A DNA stretch of 64,000 bases from Burkholderiales bacterium (GTDB lineage: Bacteria > Pseudomonadota > Gammaproteobacteria > Burkholderiales > JAEUOS01). The notes beneath the pieces were generated by a model. It saw only the letters and a program-made list of their open reading frames with translations. It was not told the origin of the DNA and made no database searches. Each line of letters opens with the position of its first letter. Position 1 is the first letter of the stretch. The stretch lies in assembly GCA_016790635.1 (NCBI GenBank), contig JAEUOR010000062.1, positions 186,001-250,000 on the forward strand, read 5' to 3'. The position numbers were made by a program, and so were the translations under genes. Positions 16,737-25,082 of the stretch are shown here, piece after piece.

Positions 16737-17945
16737 ATGAATGCCTACATCATCGACGCCGTGCGCACCCCGCGCGGCCGCGGCAACGACCGCGGCGCGC
16801 TCAAGGGGCTCGCGCCGGCCGAACTCCTGGCGCAGTCTCTGCGCGCCCTCGCCCGGCGCACCGGCGTCGACACCGCCATGGTCGAAGACGGCATCTTCGG
16901 CTGCGTGACCCAGACCGCCGGACAGGGATCGAACATCGGCAAGCTCGGTCTCATCGCGGCCGGCTGGAGCGACGCCGTCTCCGGGCTCACCATCAACCGC
17001 TACTGCGCCTCGGGCCTGTCGGCCGTCAGCCTGGCAGCGCTGCAAGCGCAGGCCTCTGACGCCTTGGCGGTGGGCGGCGGGGTGGAGATGATGTCGCGCG
17101 TGCCGATGGCCTCCGACCTTGGCCCACTAACCCACGACGTCGCTTTCCAGAAAGAAAATCGACTGGTGCCGATTGGCATCGCCGCGGATGTCGTCGCCAC
17201 CCAGCGCGGCTACAGCCGCCTGCGCTGCGACGAATTCGCCGCGCAAAGCCAGGCGCGTGCCGTGGCTGCGCGCGCCGCCGGACGCTTCGTGAGCGTGGTA
17301 CCGGTCACCGACGCCGCCGGCACGGTGTTGCTTGCGGCCGACGAGACGCCGCGCGAGGGCACCACCGCGGAGAAGCTGTCCGCGATGGCGCCGGCCTTCG
17401 CCGAGTGGGGCGCCAAGGGCATCGATGCGATGCTGGCAGCGCAGTACGGCCTGGCCGGGGTCCTGCATGTGCACCACGCCGGCAATTCACCGGCGATGGC
17501 CGACGGCGCCAGCGCCGTGCTGGTCGGCAGCGAATCGGCGGTGCGCCGCGCGGGTCTCGTGCCGCGTGCACGCATCCTGGCCAGCGCCGAGGCCGGGGTC
17601 GACCGCACGCTGGCGCTGACCGGCTCAGTCGACGCCGCGCGCCGTGCCATCGCGCGCGCCGGACTTGCCGTTGGCGACATCGACCGCTTCGAGGTCAACG
17701 AGTCATTTGCCGCCCTGATGCTGCACTTCCGGGACGAGATGGGCATCGGCGAAGACCGCCTGAACGTCAACGGCGGCGCCATCGCGCTGGGTCACGCGAT
17801 GGGCGCCACCGGCGCGGTGCTGCTGGGCATGCTGCTCGACGAACTCGAGTTGCGCGACGCGCGCTACGGCTGCGTGGCGATCTGCGGCGCCGCCGGCGTG
17901 GCCTCGGCGATGGTGATCGAGCGCCTGGTGGGCAGGGCACCCTAG
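16737..17945 (+). CDS. Acetyl-CoA acyltransferase (thiolase)
   Basis: 402-residue classical thiolase. The nucleophile Cys is in NRYCASGLSAV (about residue 88), the mid-domain motif is HHAGNSPAMADGASA, and the C-terminal part contains GGAIALGHAMGATGA (His) and CAICGAAG-like CVAICGAAGVAS (second Cys). All catalytic residues are present. It follows the SDR by 40 bp and would cleave a 3-ketoacyl-CoA to acetyl-CoA. It is not closely similar to the SCP-x-type thiolase at 8753, which has a different N-terminal region. Confidence 0.88.
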   Translation: MNAYIIDAVRTPRGRGNDRGALKGLAPAELLAQSLRALARRTGVDTAMVEDGIFGCVTQTAGQGSNIGKLGLIAAGWSDAVSGLTINRYCASGLSAVSLAALQAQASDALAVGGGVEMMSRVPMASDLGPLTHDVAFQKENRLVPIGIAADVVATQRGYSRLRCDEFAAQSQARAVAARAAGRFVSVVPVTDAAGTVLLAADETPREGTTAEKLSAMAPAFAEWGAKGIDAMLAAQYGLAGVLHVHHAGNSPAMADGASAVLVGSESAVRRAGLVPRARILASAEAGVDRTLALTGSVDAARRAIARAGLAVGDIDRFEVNESFAALMLHFRDEMGIGEDRLNVNGGAIALGHAMGATGAVLLGMLLDELELRDARYGCVAICGAAGVASAMVIERLVGRAP

Positions 17946-17972
17946 CGTTCGGCCCGGCATGGTTGCCATTGC

Positions 17973-18656
17973 ATGACGACATCCGTACCCGACGCAAAGG
18001 CGGACGCCGCACGCCTGATCGACGTCGTTGCCAAAGGCGGGGTGGCGGTCTTCCCGGTCGACGTCGGCTACGCCATCGTCGGCAACGCGGAGGAAGCCAT
18101 CGGTCGCATCTTCGCGGCCAAGAAGCGCAGTTTCGAAAAGGCCTGCGGCATGTTCAGCAACCGCGACATGCTCGTCAACCTGGCGCGCCTGGATGAGCGC
18201 TCGATCGCCATCGTCGACGCGGTGACCGGGGCTCACGACCTGCCCTTCTCGGTGGTGGTCCCCTACCGGGTCGAGCATCCGTTCTTCGCCGGTCTCACAC
18301 CCACTACCCGCGAGCGCTCCTCGCGCGGCGACACCATCGACATGCTGCTCAACGCCGGCGCACTGCACGACGAGGTCGCGCGCCTGGCCTGGGAACGCGG
18401 CATGCCGGTGCTGGGATCGTCGGCCAACACCTCGCTCACCGGCAGCAAGTACCGACTCCTGGATGTGGAAGAACCGGTGCGTGCCGCAGCGGATCTGGTG
18501 ATCGACTACGGGCCTACCAAATACTCGCATCCGCAGGGCATGGGCAGTTCGATCATCGCGCTGCCTTCGCTCAAGCCGATCCGCCGCGGCATCGCGTTCG
18601 AGCGCATCTGCGACATCATCAGGGACGAGTTCGGCAGCGACCCGCGCGAGGCCTGA
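17973..18656 (+). CDS. YrdC/Sua5-domain protein (threonylcarbamoyl-AMP synthase-like)
   Basis: 227-residue single YrdC domain. The KKRSFEKACG segment corresponds to the KxR nucleotide site (about residues 50-59) and SSANTSLTG (about 150-158) to the family SANxSG motif. Housekeeping TsaC/Sua5 makes the t6A precursor threonylcarbamoyl-AMP. This divergent copy, located between a catabolic thiolase and a nuclease-like gene, is more likely an accessory paralogue; its substrate is unknown. Confidence 0.72.
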   Translation: MTTSVPDAKADAARLIDVVAKGGVAVFPVDVGYAIVGNAEEAIGRIFAAKKRSFEKACGMFSNRDMLVNLARLDERSIAIVDAVTGAHDLPFSVVVPYRVEHPFFAGLTPTTRERSSRGDTIDMLLNAGALHDEVARLAWERGMPVLGSSANTSLTGSKYRLLDVEEPVRAAADLVIDYGPTKYSHPQGMGSSIIALPSLKPIRRGIAFERICDIIRDEFGSDPREA

Positions 18657-18659
18657 TCC

Positions 18660-19634
18660 TTGAGCGCCCCCGTGGCGGATGAAGGCAAGCGGCGCCCAGG
18701 CTGGCGCGCACAACTGGCCCGACGCGCGCGCGTGCTGGCAGTGGCAAGCCTGGTCGGACTTTGCCTGCCGTGGGCGGGCGCCGCGCTGCCGGTCACCTGG
18801 GACGGCAAACTCCCCTGGCTCATCGACCTGGCTGCGCACTGGCAGTGGCTGTACGCGGCGGTCCTCGCCGCGGCGATCGCTCTGGGGACGGCCCACTCGC
18901 CGCGCTGGCTGCTGCTGATGCCGGCGCTCGCGCTGCCCTGGCTCAGCGCCGCGCCGATCCTGCAAAGCGCTGCCGACGGCGCGCCGACCTTCACGGTGAT
19001 GTCCGCCAATGTCGAATTCGACAACCAGGACGCCACCGCGCTCATCGACTGGTCGAATCGCGAAAAGCCGGACCTGATCGTGGTGCTGGAAGTCAACGAA
19101 CGCTATGCATCACGGCTCGCGAGGCTCGAGGCCTATCCGCACCAGCGCATTGTCGCGCGCGACAACCCTTTCGGCATCGCGCTCCTGTCGCGGCACGCGC
19201 TCAAACACGTGTCCGTCGTCTCTGATTCCATCGGCCTGCCGCACATCGAGGCCGAGGTCGACTGGAACGGGCAGCGCGTCGTCGTCCTGGCGGTGCACCC
19301 GATGCCGCCACTCAGCGCGCACTTCGCCGCGGAGCGGAATGCCAAGCTGCGCGCCTGGTCGGCGAAGCTCGCTGCCGCCGGCGCGCCCGGACTCATCATC
19401 GGCGATCTCAACGCGACGCCCTGGTCTTCCGCATTTCGCGGACTCGATGCGGCCAGGATACGGCGCACGACGACCTTGCAGCCGACGTGGCCCGCCGCGC
19501 TCAAGGGCGTCATGGGCATCCCGATCGACCACGTGCTGGCGTCAAGCGACTGGGTGCGGGTCGCGTCGAGCCTGGGACCTGACCTGGGGGCCGACCACCG
19601 GCCCGTCGTCGTCCGCCTGCGGCCGGCGAGATGA
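18660..19634 (+). CDS. Membrane-anchored endonuclease/exonuclease/phosphatase-family protein
   Basis: 324 residues. Two or three N-terminal membrane segments (about residues 20-40 and 58-95) precede an EEP domain. The metal and catalytic motifs are SANVEFDN, LVVLEVNE-like IVVLEVNE, the GDLNATPWS loop and a terminal DHRPVVVRL. The EEP domain should face the periplasm. Proteins of this architecture are common in proteobacteria and have no assigned substrate. The start is either TTG 18660 or GTG 18672; both lie just after the YrdC stop at 18656. Confidence 0.72.
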   Translation: MSAPVADEGKRRPGWRAQLARRARVLAVASLVGLCLPWAGAALPVTWDGKLPWLIDLAAHWQWLYAAVLAAAIALGTAHSPRWLLLMPALALPWLSAAPILQSAADGAPTFTVMSANVEFDNQDATALIDWSNREKPDLIVVLEVNERYASRLARLEAYPHQRIVARDNPFGIALLSRHALKHVSVVSDSIGLPHIEAEVDWNGQRVVVLAVHPMPPLSAHFAAERNAKLRAWSAKLAAAGAPGLIIGDLNATPWSSAFRGLDAARIRRTTTLQPTWPAALKGVMGIPIDHVLASSDWVRVASSLGPDLGADHRPVVVRLRPAR

Positions 19635-19659
19635 GCGGCCGCAGGCAAGACATGCGGGC

Positions 19660-20667
19660 TTAGGGCTTGACCTCGCCCAGACGCCGCCCGAGAGAGACCG
19701 CGTAGGGTGCCGGCCGCGCCAGCAGCACCGGGTCTGCCGAGGGCTTGATGCCGGTCGGCAGTGCCAGCGGATTGAACATGATCTTGTCGCATGCGCCGCC
19801 GGGTCCGGCCTCGACACGATCGATCACCAGGCGCCCGGCGTTGACCACCTGCCGGTCTTCAGGCCAGGCGGCCGTGGGATCGTTGATCGGATCGCCGGAC
19901 TGCGCAAGCTGGAACTGGAAGCGGAACGCCACGGGGGCGCGCGCCACCCGCTGGCGCAATTCGTCACCCAGGAAATCATCCGGCAGGGATTTCATCTGTT
20001 CTTCGGTCAGGCCCAGGGTGCCGGCCTCGGGAACGAACTGCCAGCGCACGAAGCGCGACTGGCCGCCGGCGTTGGTGACCTCGAACGCATTGGTGCTCCA
20101 GTACTGCACCGTGCCGTAGCTGGCCGGGATCGGCGCCTTGGCAAGGTACGCCGCCTGGCGCAGGGTCTCCGGGTTGGCATCGTTGAAGGCCTTGAGCCTG
20201 TCGGCGTTCGGCTTGCCGGTGCCGGGCTCGGGTGTGCGCACCTGCAGGAAGGGCGCGAACTGCTCGGGCTTCGAGACGAAGAACACCGGCGCGGAAATCA
20301 TCGACATCTGCCACTGCTGCCCGCCCGGGTGCGTCATGGCCAGCGCCATCCCGCGCACGGAGCGCGACTTGTCGCTCGCTTTCGCGTTGCCACCGCCCAA
20401 GGAAAAGCGCGCCGTCACCGGGACGCTGGCGCCGGCCAGCATGGCCGCACTCGACAGCGCCGCGCCTTCAGCCGTGCCGGTGAACGTCCCGCTGGCGCAA
20501 AGGCCTTTAGCCCCCGAGCGGCGCGCAGTCGGATGCTTGCCGAAAAGGCCCTCGAGCGCGTCGACCTGCGCCACCGGATCGGCTTGCGCATGCGCCAACT
20601 CGACGACCGTGAAAGTGGACAGCAATGCCGCGGACAGTGCCGTCAGCGCGAAAAGGCCAGTCTTCAT
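19660..20667 (-). CDS. SrpA-type catalase-like periplasmic protein lacking distal His
   Basis: 335 residues with a signal peptide ending near AHAQA. The fold of small periplasmic catalase-related peroxidases is supported by GTFTG, RFSLGGGN, RGMALAM, the central FVRWQFVPEAG and the proximal heme segment RPAPYAVSLGRR near the C terminus, which holds the heme-ligand Tyr. The distal site, normally His-Ala-Lys-Gly, reads GAKG (SGAKGLCASG, near residue 50): the catalytic His is Gly, codon GGG. Activity as a catalase or peroxidase is therefore doubtful. Its own promoter region must lie in 20668-20894. Confidence 0.8.
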   Translation of the reverse strand: MKTGLFALTALSAALLSTFTVVELAHAQADPVAQVDALEGLFGKHPTARRSGAKGLCASGTFTGTAEGAALSSAAMLAGASVPVTARFSLGGGNAKASDKSRSVRGMALAMTHPGGQQWQMSMISAPVFFVSKPEQFAPFLQVRTPEPGTGKPNADRLKAFNDANPETLRQAAYLAKAPIPASYGTVQYWSTNAFEVTNAGGQSRFVRWQFVPEAGTLGLTEEQMKSLPDDFLGDELRQRVARAPVAFRFQFQLAQSGDPINDPTAAWPEDRQVVNAGRLVIDRVEAGPGGACDKIMFNPLALPTGIKPSADPVLLARPAPYAVSLGRRLGEVKP

Positions 20668-20894
20668 TGGGGTTCTCCATTGTGAAGATGTCGAACGTCA
20701 TGGGCCATCGCGCAGCTTGCGCAACTGGGACCGCGTTCGCCGCATCCGTGTCCATCTACGCGACATGTCCGAGGCCGGATGCAGCCGGCCGGCGGCAAGG
20801 CGGTGTGCGAGGCGACATTCCCCGGCGCTTGCGGTCCGCCGCGAACAGGCATGGCGGCATTCGCCCATAATCGGCAATTTCGCCAGGAGAACCC
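20668..20894. other. Intergenic region between divergent genes
   Basis: The 227 bp hold no convincing open frame or relic. A CATAAT at about 20868 could be a -10 box for the rightward aldolase gene but its -35 is poor. I see no inverted repeat worth naming. The aldolase ribosome site CAGGAGAA lies at its right end. Confidence 0.4.
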
Positions 20895-21665
20895 ATGCGC
20901 CCCAACCGCATCAAGCAGCTCTGGAAGGAAGGCAAGCCCGTCGTCCTGGGCTGGCTGTCGATCTCGCACACCTTTACCGCCGAAGTCATGGCGCGCCAGG
21001 GCTTCGACGCGCTCTGTGTCGACCTGCAGCACGGCACCAATAACATGACCGACCTGATCCCGATGCTGCAGGCGATCTCGCAGACCGACACCGCGCCGGT
21101 GGTACGCGTGCCCTGGAACGACGCGGCGACGATCATGAAGGCGCTCGACTACGGCGCCTATGCCGTCATCGTGCCCATGGTCAGCACCGCGGAAGAAGCA
21201 GCGCGGGCCGTCGCGGCCTGCCGCTACCCGCCCGTGGGCATGCGCTCGTCGGGCCCCATCCGCGGCTTGCAGTACGGCGGCGCCGACTACCTGGCCCGTG
21301 CTGATGAAGAGATGGTCGTCATCGCGATGGTCGAGACCAAGGAAGGGCTCGACAACCTCGATGCGATCTGCGCCACGCCGGGGCTGGATGCCATCTACAT
21401 CGGCCCCTCCGACCTGTCGTTCGCGCTCGGCCTGCCGCCCAAGATGGACAACACCGACCCACTGCACATCGAGACCTGCAACCGCATCCGCGATGCCGCG
21501 CACAAGCACGGCAAGAAGGCCTGCATGCACACCATGAGCGCAAGCTTCGCGGCCGACGCATTGAAGCGCGGCTTCGACCTGGTCATGCTAACCTCCGACC
21601 TCAACTCGATGGTCAGCGGCGTCAGAAAGCAGCTCGACGACCTCAAGGCCGCGCGCGGCGCATGA
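20895..21665 (+). CDS. HpcH/HpaI-family class II aldolase
   Basis: 256-residue TIM-barrel aldolase of the HpcH/HpaI (2,4-dihydroxyhept-2-enedioate aldolase/citrate lyase beta) group. Catalytic His is in VDLQHGTNN (about residue 42), the metal-ligand Glu in MVETKEGLDN (about 143) and the second ligand Asp in IGPSDLSFALG (about 169). It would cleave a 4-hydroxy-2-ketoacid to pyruvate or glyoxylate plus an aldehyde. Its stop overlaps the next SDR start by ATGA, suggesting the aldehyde or hydroxyacid is handled by that enzyme. Confidence 0.83.
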   Translation: MRPNRIKQLWKEGKPVVLGWLSISHTFTAEVMARQGFDALCVDLQHGTNNMTDLIPMLQAISQTDTAPVVRVPWNDAATIMKALDYGAYAVIVPMVSTAEEAARAVAACRYPPVGMRSSGPIRGLQYGGADYLARADEEMVVIAMVETKEGLDNLDAICATPGLDAIYIGPSDLSFALGLPPKMDNTDPLHIETCNRIRDAAHKHGKKACMHTMSASFAADALKRGFDLVMLTSDLNSMVSGVRKQLDDLKAARGA

Positions 21666-22477
21666 AACTTGCCGACCGCACCATCGCGATCACCGGCGCG
21701 GCCAGCGGCATCGGCCGCGCGCTGGCGCTGCGCTTCGCTGCCGAGCGCCCGAAGGGGCTCGTGCTGGCCGACCTGCCGCGCCAGTCGGCCACGCTCGACG
21801 CCCTGGCGCGCGACATCGCGGCCGGCGTGGGCGTCGCTTCCGCGGCCCCGGCCATCGCCGTGGCGGCCGACCTGGGCGCCGAATCCGGCGTCCAGGCCGT
21901 GGTTGCCGCGGCAGAGGCGCGCTTCGGGCACATCGACATCTTCTGCTCCAACGCCGGCATCATCCGCGACGGCACCGAAGCGGCGCCGGATGCGGAGTGG
22001 ACCGCGAGCTGGAACGTGCATGTGATGGCGCACGTCTGGGCAGCGCGCGCTGTCGTGCCGGGCATGCGCGAACGCGGCTCGGGCTACCTCGTCAACACCG
22101 CGTCGGCCGCGGGCCTCCTCACCTCATTGCCCTCGGCCTCCTACGCGGTCACCAAGCACGCCGCCATCGCCCTGGCCGAATACCTCGCCATCCAGCATGG
22201 CGACGCCGGCGTGCGCGTCTCGGTGCTGTGTCCGCAGGCGGTCGATACACCCATGATCCAGGGTCGCGCCGGGTCGGCGGCGGCGGCCAACGATGGCATC
22301 ATCTCGCCGGCCGCGCTGGCAGACTGCGTCGTCGAAGGCATCGACGCGGAGGCGTTCCTCATCCTGCCGCACCCGCAGGTGCTCGAGTACTTCCAGCGCA
22401 AGGCGCAGGGCTACGACCGCTGGCTCTCCGGCATGCGCAAGTTCGCCGCTCGCCTCGGGGTCAAGCGCGCGGGCTAG
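21662..22477 (+). CDS. Short-chain dehydrogenase/reductase
   Basis: 271-residue SDR with TGAASGIGRAL (about residues 11-21), CSNAGIIRDG, the catalytic Ser in NTASAAG and the SYAVTK Tyr/Lys pair (about residues 161-166). The C-terminal CPQAVDTPM substrate loop is typical. It overlaps the aldolase gene by 4 bp. Substrate not deducible; an aldehyde or alcohol from the aldolase step is the simplest guess. It converges on the enoyl-CoA hydratase gene. Confidence 0.82.
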   Translation: MKLADRTIAITGAASGIGRALALRFAAERPKGLVLADLPRQSATLDALARDIAAGVGVASAAPAIAVAADLGAESGVQAVVAAAEARFGHIDIFCSNAGIIRDGTEAAPDAEWTASWNVHVMAHVWAARAVVPGMRERGSGYLVNTASAAGLLTSLPSASYAVTKHAAIALAEYLAIQHGDAGVRVSVLCPQAVDTPMIQGRAGSAAAANDGIISPAALADCVVEGIDAEAFLILPHPQVLEYFQRKAQGYDRWLSGMRKFAARLGVKRAG

Positions 22478-22505
22478 CGAATCCCTGCATCGAGGACGGC
22501 CGCAG

Positions 22506-23279
22506 CTAGCGGCCGGTAAACGCAGCCTGGCGCTTTTCGATGAAGGCCCGGCGGCCTTCCAGCGCATCGTCGGAATTCCTGATCTGGGCCTGCGCCTGAA
22601 TCTCGCGCCGGAACTGGCTCAAGTAGTCGGAGAACTCGCTTTGCTCGATAAGGCGGCGTGTCTCCACGAGCGCACGCGTCGGCCCCGCGGCCAGGCGGGC
22701 GGCCAGCGCCAGCGCGCCGGCGCGCAGGGCGGCGTCGTCGAACACCTCGCGCACCAGGCCCCACTCCATGGCACGCGCCGCGTCGATGGGTTCGTTGAGC
22801 AGCATCAGCTCCAGCGCACGCTGGCGCCCGATCAGGCGCGGCAGCAGCCAGGTCGAGCCCAGGTCGGGCACCAGGCCGATGCGGCTGAAGACCTGGATGA
22901 AGCTTGCACTCCTGGCAGCAACGATCATGTCGCCGGCCATCGCCAGGCTCATGCCGCCTCCCGCTGCCACGCCGTTGACCGCGACCACCACCGGCATGCG
23001 GCAAGTCCGCAAGGCCTCGAAGGCCGGCCAGTAGTGGCGCATGACACCGGCCTCGATGTCCTCGCCCAGGCTCTGGAAGGCCTTGAGGTTCTGCCCGGAG
23101 CAAAAGCCGCGCCCGGCGCCGGTCAGCACCAGCGCGCGCACCGTAAGGTCGGCGCTGCATTCGCCGATCGCACGGGCCAGGTCGCCCAGGAGGTCCGGCG
23201 TCATCGCGTTCAACGACGCCGGCTCATCCAGCGTCAGGATCGCTACCGCGCCTTCGCGTTCGCGCTTCACTCCTGCCAT
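22506..23279 (-). CDS. Enoyl-CoA hydratase/isomerase (PaaG-like)
   Basis: 257-residue crotonase-fold enzyme. The CoA oxyanion loop is GRGFCSGQNLK (about residues 58-68) and the second is NGVAAGGGMSLA (about 101-112). The active-site acid is the Asp of GLVPDLGSTWLLPRL (about 139), the arrangement found in PaaG-type isomerases rather than the two-Glu arrangement of true hydratases. It is the last gene of the leftward GntR-sulfatase-Bug-SDR unit and 11 bp from the SDR. It would act on a CoA-activated product of that unit. Confidence 0.84.
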   Translation of the reverse strand: MAGVKREREGAVAILTLDEPASLNAMTPDLLGDLARAIGECSADLTVRALVLTGAGRGFCSGQNLKAFQSLGEDIEAGVMRHYWPAFEALRTCRMPVVVAVNGVAAGGGMSLAMAGDMIVAARSASFIQVFSRIGLVPDLGSTWLLPRLIGRQRALELMLLNEPIDAARAMEWGLVREVFDDAALRAGALALAARLAAGPTRALVETRRLIEQSEFSDYLSQFRREIQAQAQIRNSDDALEGRRAFIEKRQAAFTGR

Positions 23280-23290
23280 GGTCGTATTCC

Positions 23291-24055
23291 TTAGCGGCCG
23301 TGGGTGACACCGCCGTCGACGATGAGCGTCGAGCCGACCACGTAATCCCCGGCGCGCGAGGCGAGGTACACGGCGGCGCCGGCCATGTCTTCATCGGTGC
23401 CGATGCGTCCCAGCGGGATGCGCTTGACCACCTCGGCCGCGTTGTCGCGCGCGTCCCGGTTCATTTCGGAAGCGAACGCGCCGGGCGCGATCGCGCTCAC
23501 GGCGATGTTCTCGCGCGCCAGTTTCAGCGCCATGCGCCGGGTCAGCTGGATCAGGCCGGCCTTCGAAGCGGCGTAGGAGTAGGTCTCCTGCGGATTGACG
23601 GAAATGCCGTCGATCGAGGCGATGTTGATCACCTTGGCCACGCGCGCCTTGGCCGCCGCACGCAGCAGCGGCGACAAGGCCTGGGTCAGGAAGAACGGGC
23701 TCTTCATGTTGAGGGTCGCAACCTTGTCCCAGCCCGATTCCGGAAAGTCGTCGAAGGGCGCGCCCCAGGCGGCGCCGGCATTGTTGACCAGGATGTCCAG
23801 GGATTTTTCGCGTGCAGCGATCGCCTCGGACAGCGCCTTGATGCCAGACATGGAAGACACGTCCATCGGCAGCGAGACACAGGGGCCGATGACCGACAGC
23901 TCGGCGGCGGTGGCATCGCACGCGGCGGCCTTGCGCGCCGAGATGTAGACGCGCGCCCCGGCTTCCAGGAAGCCCTTGGCGATCATGCGGCCGATGCCGC
24001 GCGAGCCGCCGGTCACCAGTGCGACACGGCCGGCCAGGGAAAAGAGGTCTTTCAT
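23291..24055 (-). CDS. Short-chain dehydrogenase/reductase
   Basis: 254-residue classical SDR: TGGSRGIGRMIAKG (about residues 15-28), NNAGAAWG, catalytic Ser in NIASIDG and YSYAASK with Tyr/Lys (about residues 160-166), and a C-terminal VDGGVTHGR. It resembles 3-oxoacyl-ACP reductase/gluconate dehydrogenase-like members. A GAGGTACAT ribosome site precedes it. It lies in the leftward sulfatase unit between Bug and enoyl-CoA hydratase genes, so oxidation of a desulfated alcohol is a reasonable inference. Confidence 0.83.
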   Translation of the reverse strand: MKDLFSLAGRVALVTGGSRGIGRMIAKGFLEAGARVYISARKAAACDATAAELSVIGPCVSLPMDVSSMSGIKALSEAIAAREKSLDILVNNAGAAWGAPFDDFPESGWDKVATLNMKSPFFLTQALSPLLRAAAKARVAKVINIASIDGISVNPQETYSYAASKAGLIQLTRRMALKLARENIAVSAIAPGAFASEMNRDARDNAAEVVKRIPLGRIGTDEDMAGAAVYLASRAGDYVVGSTLIVDGGVTHGR

Positions 24056-24110
24056 GAGATGTACCTCCTGATTTTTCGTATGGGTCGATTATGGCCGACG
24101 CGCGCGCGCC

Positions 24111-25082
24111 TCAGTCCAGGGAGATCTTCGCGCTGCGCACCACCTCGCCATAGCGCTTGTGTTCGGCCGCCAGGAAGGCGGCGAACTGCGCCGGCGCTTG
24201 CGGCGAGGGCTCGGTTCCCTGCGCTACGAGACGGCCGCGCAGGTCCGGCAACGCCAGCGCGCGCGCAACCTCCTGGCTCAGGCGCTCGACGACGGCGCCC
24301 GGCGTCCCGGTGGGCGCGAGAACACCCTGCCAGCCGTAGACGATCATGTCCGGCAGCCCCGCCTCACGCGCGGTGGGCACGTCGGGATAGGCCGGCGAGC
24401 GCGCTTCGCCCGTGGTGTAGATGGCGCGCAACCGCCCGTCGCGCACGAAATTGGTCATCACGTTGGCGCCGTCGATCATGAGCTGCACGCGCCCGGCGAC
24501 CAGGTCGGCGACGGCCGGCGCACTACCCTTGTAGGGAATGTGCGTGAACTGCACGCCAGCCTGCAGCTTCAGAAGTTCGCCGGAGAGGTGGTTGATGTTG
24601 CCGTTGCCGCCTGAACCGAAGTTGAGTTCGCCGGGTTTGGCGCGCAACGCGGCCAACAGCTGCGCCAGGTTGGTGATCGGCGAGGCGCTCGGCACCACCG
24701 CCACCAGCGGCTGCACGATCACGCGCGAGATCGGCACGAAGTCCTTGAGCGTGTCGAAGCTGAGCTTGGAATACAGCGCGGGGTTGATGGCAAGATTGCC
24801 CACGTTGCCCATCAGGAGCGTATAGCCGTCGGGCCGCGCGCGTGCGACGAATTCCATGCCCACGTTGCCGTTGGCGCCGGCGCGATTGTCGACCGCGACC
24901 CGCTGGCCGAGTTGCTCGGAGAGCTTGTCGGCCAGCTGGCGCGCGACGATATCGACGCCGCCGCCGGGCGGGAAGCCGACCACCAGGCTGACGGGCCGGT
25001 CCGGCCAGGACTGGGCAAGTGCGCTCGCCGACAGGGACCACGCGGCGAGGACACCGAAGATGCGCAAACGGTTCATGTTCAT
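24111..25082 (-). CDS. Bug/TctC-family receptor
   Basis: 323-residue Bug receptor with leader MNMNRLRIFGVLAAWSLSASALAQ and the usual PVSLVVGFPPGGGVD, DNRAGANGNVG, RPDGYTLLMGN and KLSFDTLKDFVPIS motifs. Its ATG overlaps the stop of the upstream sulfatase by ATGA (25079-25082), so the two are translationally coupled. This is direct physical evidence that receptor and sulfatase act in the same process. Confidence 0.92.
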   Translation of the reverse strand: MNMNRLRIFGVLAAWSLSASALAQSWPDRPVSLVVGFPPGGGVDIVARQLADKLSEQLGQRVAVDNRAGANGNVGMEFVARARPDGYTLLMGNVGNLAINPALYSKLSFDTLKDFVPISRVIVQPLVAVVPSASPITNLAQLLAALRAKPGELNFGSGGNGNINHLSGELLKLQAGVQFTHIPYKGSAPAVADLVAGRVQLMIDGANVMTNFVRDGRLRAIYTTGEARSPAYPDVPTAREAGLPDMIVYGWQGVLAPTGTPGAVVERLSQEVARALALPDLRGRLVAQGTEPSPQAPAQFAAFLAAEHKRYGEVVRSAKISLD

